A stretch of DNA of 7,853 nucleotides from Bog-756 sp037141235 (GTDB lineage Bacteria > Actinomycetota > Acidimicrobiia > Acidimicrobiales > RAAP-2): NCBI GenBank assembly GCA_037141235.1, contig JBAXCY010000133.1, forward strand, positions 1 through 7,853, read 5' to 3'. Below are positions 6,517 through 7,853 of the stretch, in pieces; position 1 is the first letter of the stretch; every line of letters begins with the position of its first letter. The notes below the pieces were generated by a model. It had not been told where the DNA came from. It saw nothing but the letters and a program-made list of their open reading frames with translations, and did not search any database. The position numbers were made by a program, and so were the translations under genes.

Positions 6517-7013
6517 CGCACCACGGAAACAGTATCGATCGCACCGACGAGTGGGACCAGATGCGGGCCAAGTACTTGCGACCGATGGGCGAGCGCCCCC
6601 AGTCGTCCGCTCGCGGGCTTCATCACTTTGCCTTGATCTCGAGCGACGTGGAGCGGACCATCACCTTCTTCCAGGACCTCCTCGAGTTCCCACTCGTCGA
6701 GTTGTTCGAGAACCGGGACTACCGCGGGTCGACCCACTTCTTTTTCGATATCGGCAACGGCAACTACCTGGCCTACTTCGACTTTCCCGATCTTGATCTC
6801 GGTGAGTACGCCGAGGTGCTCGGTGGGCTCCATCACATCGCCATCAGCGTCTCGCCCGAGCAGTTCGAGCGCCTGGTGGCCAAGTTGCAAGCAGCCGACG
6901 TCGACGTCCACATCGTCAATGGGGACTCGGCGTACTTCCCCGGGCCGGACGGCGAGCGGCTGGAGCTGCTCAGCTACCCGCTGCACGACATGTACGGCAG
7001 GATCGTCGGGTAG
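6513..7013 (+). CDS. VOC/glyoxalase-fold protein
   Basis: The product has 166 residues, a usual length for a small vicinal-oxygen-chelate protein. After a polar N-terminal extension (1-33) there are two beta-alpha-beta-beta-beta modules: the first opens with GLHHFALISSDVERTITFF (35-53) and the second with GLHHIAISVSPEQF (105-118). H37 or H38, H107 or H108 and E151 (in GERLELLSY) lie where VOC enzymes bind a divalent metal. Family members include glyoxalases, ring-cleaving dioxygenases, epimerases and resistance proteins, so the substrate is unknown. The ATG at 6513 is preferred to one 10 codons upstream because AGGGAG (6501-6506) lies six bases before it and it overlaps the Fur stop as ATGA. 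It overlaps the cupin gene by one base. Confidence 0.92.
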   Translation: MTHHGNSIDRTDEWDQMRAKYLRPMGERPQSSARGLHHFALISSDVERTITFFQDLLEFPLVELFENRDYRGSTHFFFDIGNGNYLAYFDFPDLDLGEYAEVLGGLHHIAISVSPEQFERLVAKLQAADVDVHIVNGDSAYFPGPDGERLELLSYPLHDMYGRIVG

Positions 7014-7360
7014 TGACCGACGGGGGTGCTGCCTGGGCGGACGCACCGGTGACCGTGGTGCACGGGCTCGATGTGGAGCTAGCCGACGATCCCGACGGCA
7101 CCAGGTCGATAGTGCTGGAGACCACCACGGCTGGCGAAGTCGGCATTTGGGAGATCGACCCAGGAACCGTCCGAGACATCGAAGTCGACGAGATCTTCGT
7201 CGTCCTGTCCGGCCGGGCCACGATCCGAATCGAGGGATCGCCCGAAACAGTGGTGACTACCGGTGACATCGTGCGACTGCAGGCCGGAGCCAAGACCACC
7301 TGGATCGTCACGGAGCGCCTACGCAAGCTCTACCTGACCTGGGATGCCACAGGCGGCTGA
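7013..7360 (+). CDS. Cupin_3-type small cupin protein
   Basis: The 115-residue product is a single small beta-barrel. From about residue 43 it follows the Cupin_3 (ureidoglycine aminohydrolase-like) pattern: GIWEIDPGTVRD, then DEIFVVLSGRATI, TTGDIVRLQAGAKTTW and a final RKLYLTW. The usual cupin HxH is missing; E57, D59 and E60 stand in that region, as is common in this subgroup, so metal binding and catalysis are uncertain. The GTG start shares its first base with the last base of the VOC stop codon (TAGTG), which indicates translational coupling; a GTG at residue 13 is a less likely alternative. It is the third gene of the Fur-VOC-cupin operon. Family relatives act in purine/ureide breakdown or are unassigned; I would not name a reaction here. 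Confidence 0.88.
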   Translation: MTDGGAAWADAPVTVVHGLDVELADDPDGTRSIVLETTTAGEVGIWEIDPGTVRDIEVDEIFVVLSGRATIRIEGSPETVVTTGDIVRLQAGAKTTWIVTERLRKLYLTWDATGG

Positions 7361-7402
7361 GCAAGTATCGCCAGGCCGGAGCCGGGGAGGTCGGTGGCGA
7401 AA

Positions 7403-7415
7403 TAGTCTGGACCCA
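7403..7415 (+). promoter_or_regulatory. Leaderless-type promoter (-10 TAGTCT) of the last gene
   Basis: TAGTCT (7403-7408) fits TANNNT and is exactly six bases before the ATG at 7415, with no Shine-Dalgarno sequence between. The 15-base string TAGTCTGGACCCATG agrees at 11 positions with TAGCCTGACCCCGTG at the ppk1 start. It suggests that this gene has its own promoter and is not simply read from the cupin operon 54 bp upstream. Confidence 0.5.
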
Positions 7416-7853
7416 TGAGCCTCTCCCTGACCGCGGGTGCCGTGGAGCCAGTCATTGCCGGGCTGCTCGGTGCCATCGACGTCGATGGGGGTCCGACTGA
7501 CGAGCAGCTGACGGTGCTGCGGATCTTGGCTGCCCACCTGTGGGACCACCAGACGATGGACCTGGATGCCATCGCCACACTGGGACCTGACGCGCTAGCC
7601 GCCGCAGTGGTTGACCCGGTGGACCGCCGTCGATTCCACGAGGTCCTCGTGGTCCTCGAGGTGTGCCGCCACCCGCTGAGTGCAGCGCAGGTGGCATCGG
7701 TGGAGCGCTACGCCGAAGTACTGGGGGTCGATGGACCAGACGGAGCGCTCTTCCGGACGTTCGTGGACACGGGCCGTGAGCGGGCGGCGGCCGACTACGC
7801 CCGGTTCCTGCGGGGCAGCCTCGATGATCGCGAGGAGCCAGGGCTGGCGGGCG
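7415..7853 (+). CDS. Uncharacterised helical protein, perhaps TerB-like (partial)
   Basis: An open frame begins at ATG 7415 and runs past the window end without a stop, giving 146 complete codons. The encoded segment is rich in Ala, Leu, Asp and Arg and is predicted by eye to be all helical, with no signal peptide or membrane segment. Recognisable stretches are LRILAAHLWDHQTMDLDAI, RRRFHEVLVVLEVCRHPLS and ASVERYAEVLGVDGPDG. The pattern of a conserved acidic early helix, a 'PLS' turn and a 'YAEVLGVD' helix recalls TerB-like domains of actinobacteria, but I cannot confirm this. The start is supported by the leaderless-type -10 immediately before it. The C-terminal part lies outside the window, so function and domain count are open. 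Confidence 0.75.
   Translation, partial: MSLSLTAGAVEPVIAGLLGAIDVDGGPTDEQLTVLRILAAHLWDHQTMDLDAIATLGPDALAAAVVDPVDRRRFHEVLVVLEVCRHPLSAAQVASVERYAEVLGVDGPDGALFRTFVDTGRERAAADYARFLRGSLDDREEPGLAG

Noticed and set aside
6327..7046. 239-codon minus-strand frame opposite the VOC gene
   Set aside because: It lies opposite two well-supported overlapping genes and shows no protein-family motif; it is a GC-bias shadow.

Overview
The window is about 7.9 kb of GC-rich bacterial chromosome with tightly packed genes. It looks like an actinobacterium (Actinomycetota), plausibly of the Acidimicrobiia type. The reasons are strong G/C bias at third codon positions, GTG starts, TAnnnT-type -10 elements placed directly before start codons (leaderless transcription), and the flavour of the Ppk1, Ppa and Fur proteins. 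The taxonomic call is inference; no marker in the window fixes the lineage.

Layout from left to right. (1) A tRNA-Ala(UGC) gene on the minus strand, with an encoded CCA tail and the G3:U70 alanine identity pair; a bulged hairpin lies just upstream of it. (2) A plus-strand gene for an ArdC-like ssDNA-binding domain joined to an ImmA/IrrE-like zinc metallopeptidase (HELAH). Its 3' end carries a 9-bp tandem repeat encoding Gly-Asp-Thr. Its stop codon lies in the first unit of a separate 5-bp tandem repeat that fills most of the gap to the next gene. (3) A divergent pair: inorganic pyrophosphatase (ppa, minus) and polyphosphate kinase (ppk1, plus), sharing a 139-bp intergenic region. (4) A plus-strand secreted lipoprotein whose mature part resembles an allene-oxide-cyclase/dirigent-type beta-barrel. 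(5) A minus-strand aldo/keto reductase of the Kv-beta-like group, convergent with the lipoprotein and separated from it by a hairpin-rich 131-bp gap. (6) A plus-strand overlapping operon: Fur-family metalloregulator, VOC/glyoxalase-fold protein, and Cupin_3-type protein. The junctions overlap by 4 bp and 1 bp, so translation is probably coupled. (7) The 5' part of a helical protein, perhaps TerB-like, cut by the window end and preceded by a leaderless-type promoter almost the same as that of ppk1.

Functionally, ppa and ppk1 form a phosphate/pyrophosphate/polyphosphate module, and the Fur-VOC-cupin operon suggests metal-responsive control of small-molecule metabolism. Most of the window is housekeeping or ordinary accessory content, and I do not see a clear new multi-gene system. 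The most unusual signals are the back-to-back tandem repeats of different period at the end of the ArdC-like gene, the shared leaderless promoter-start motif, the competing hairpins in the lipoprotein/reductase gap, and unusual substitutions in the usually invariant N-terminal motif of Ppk1.
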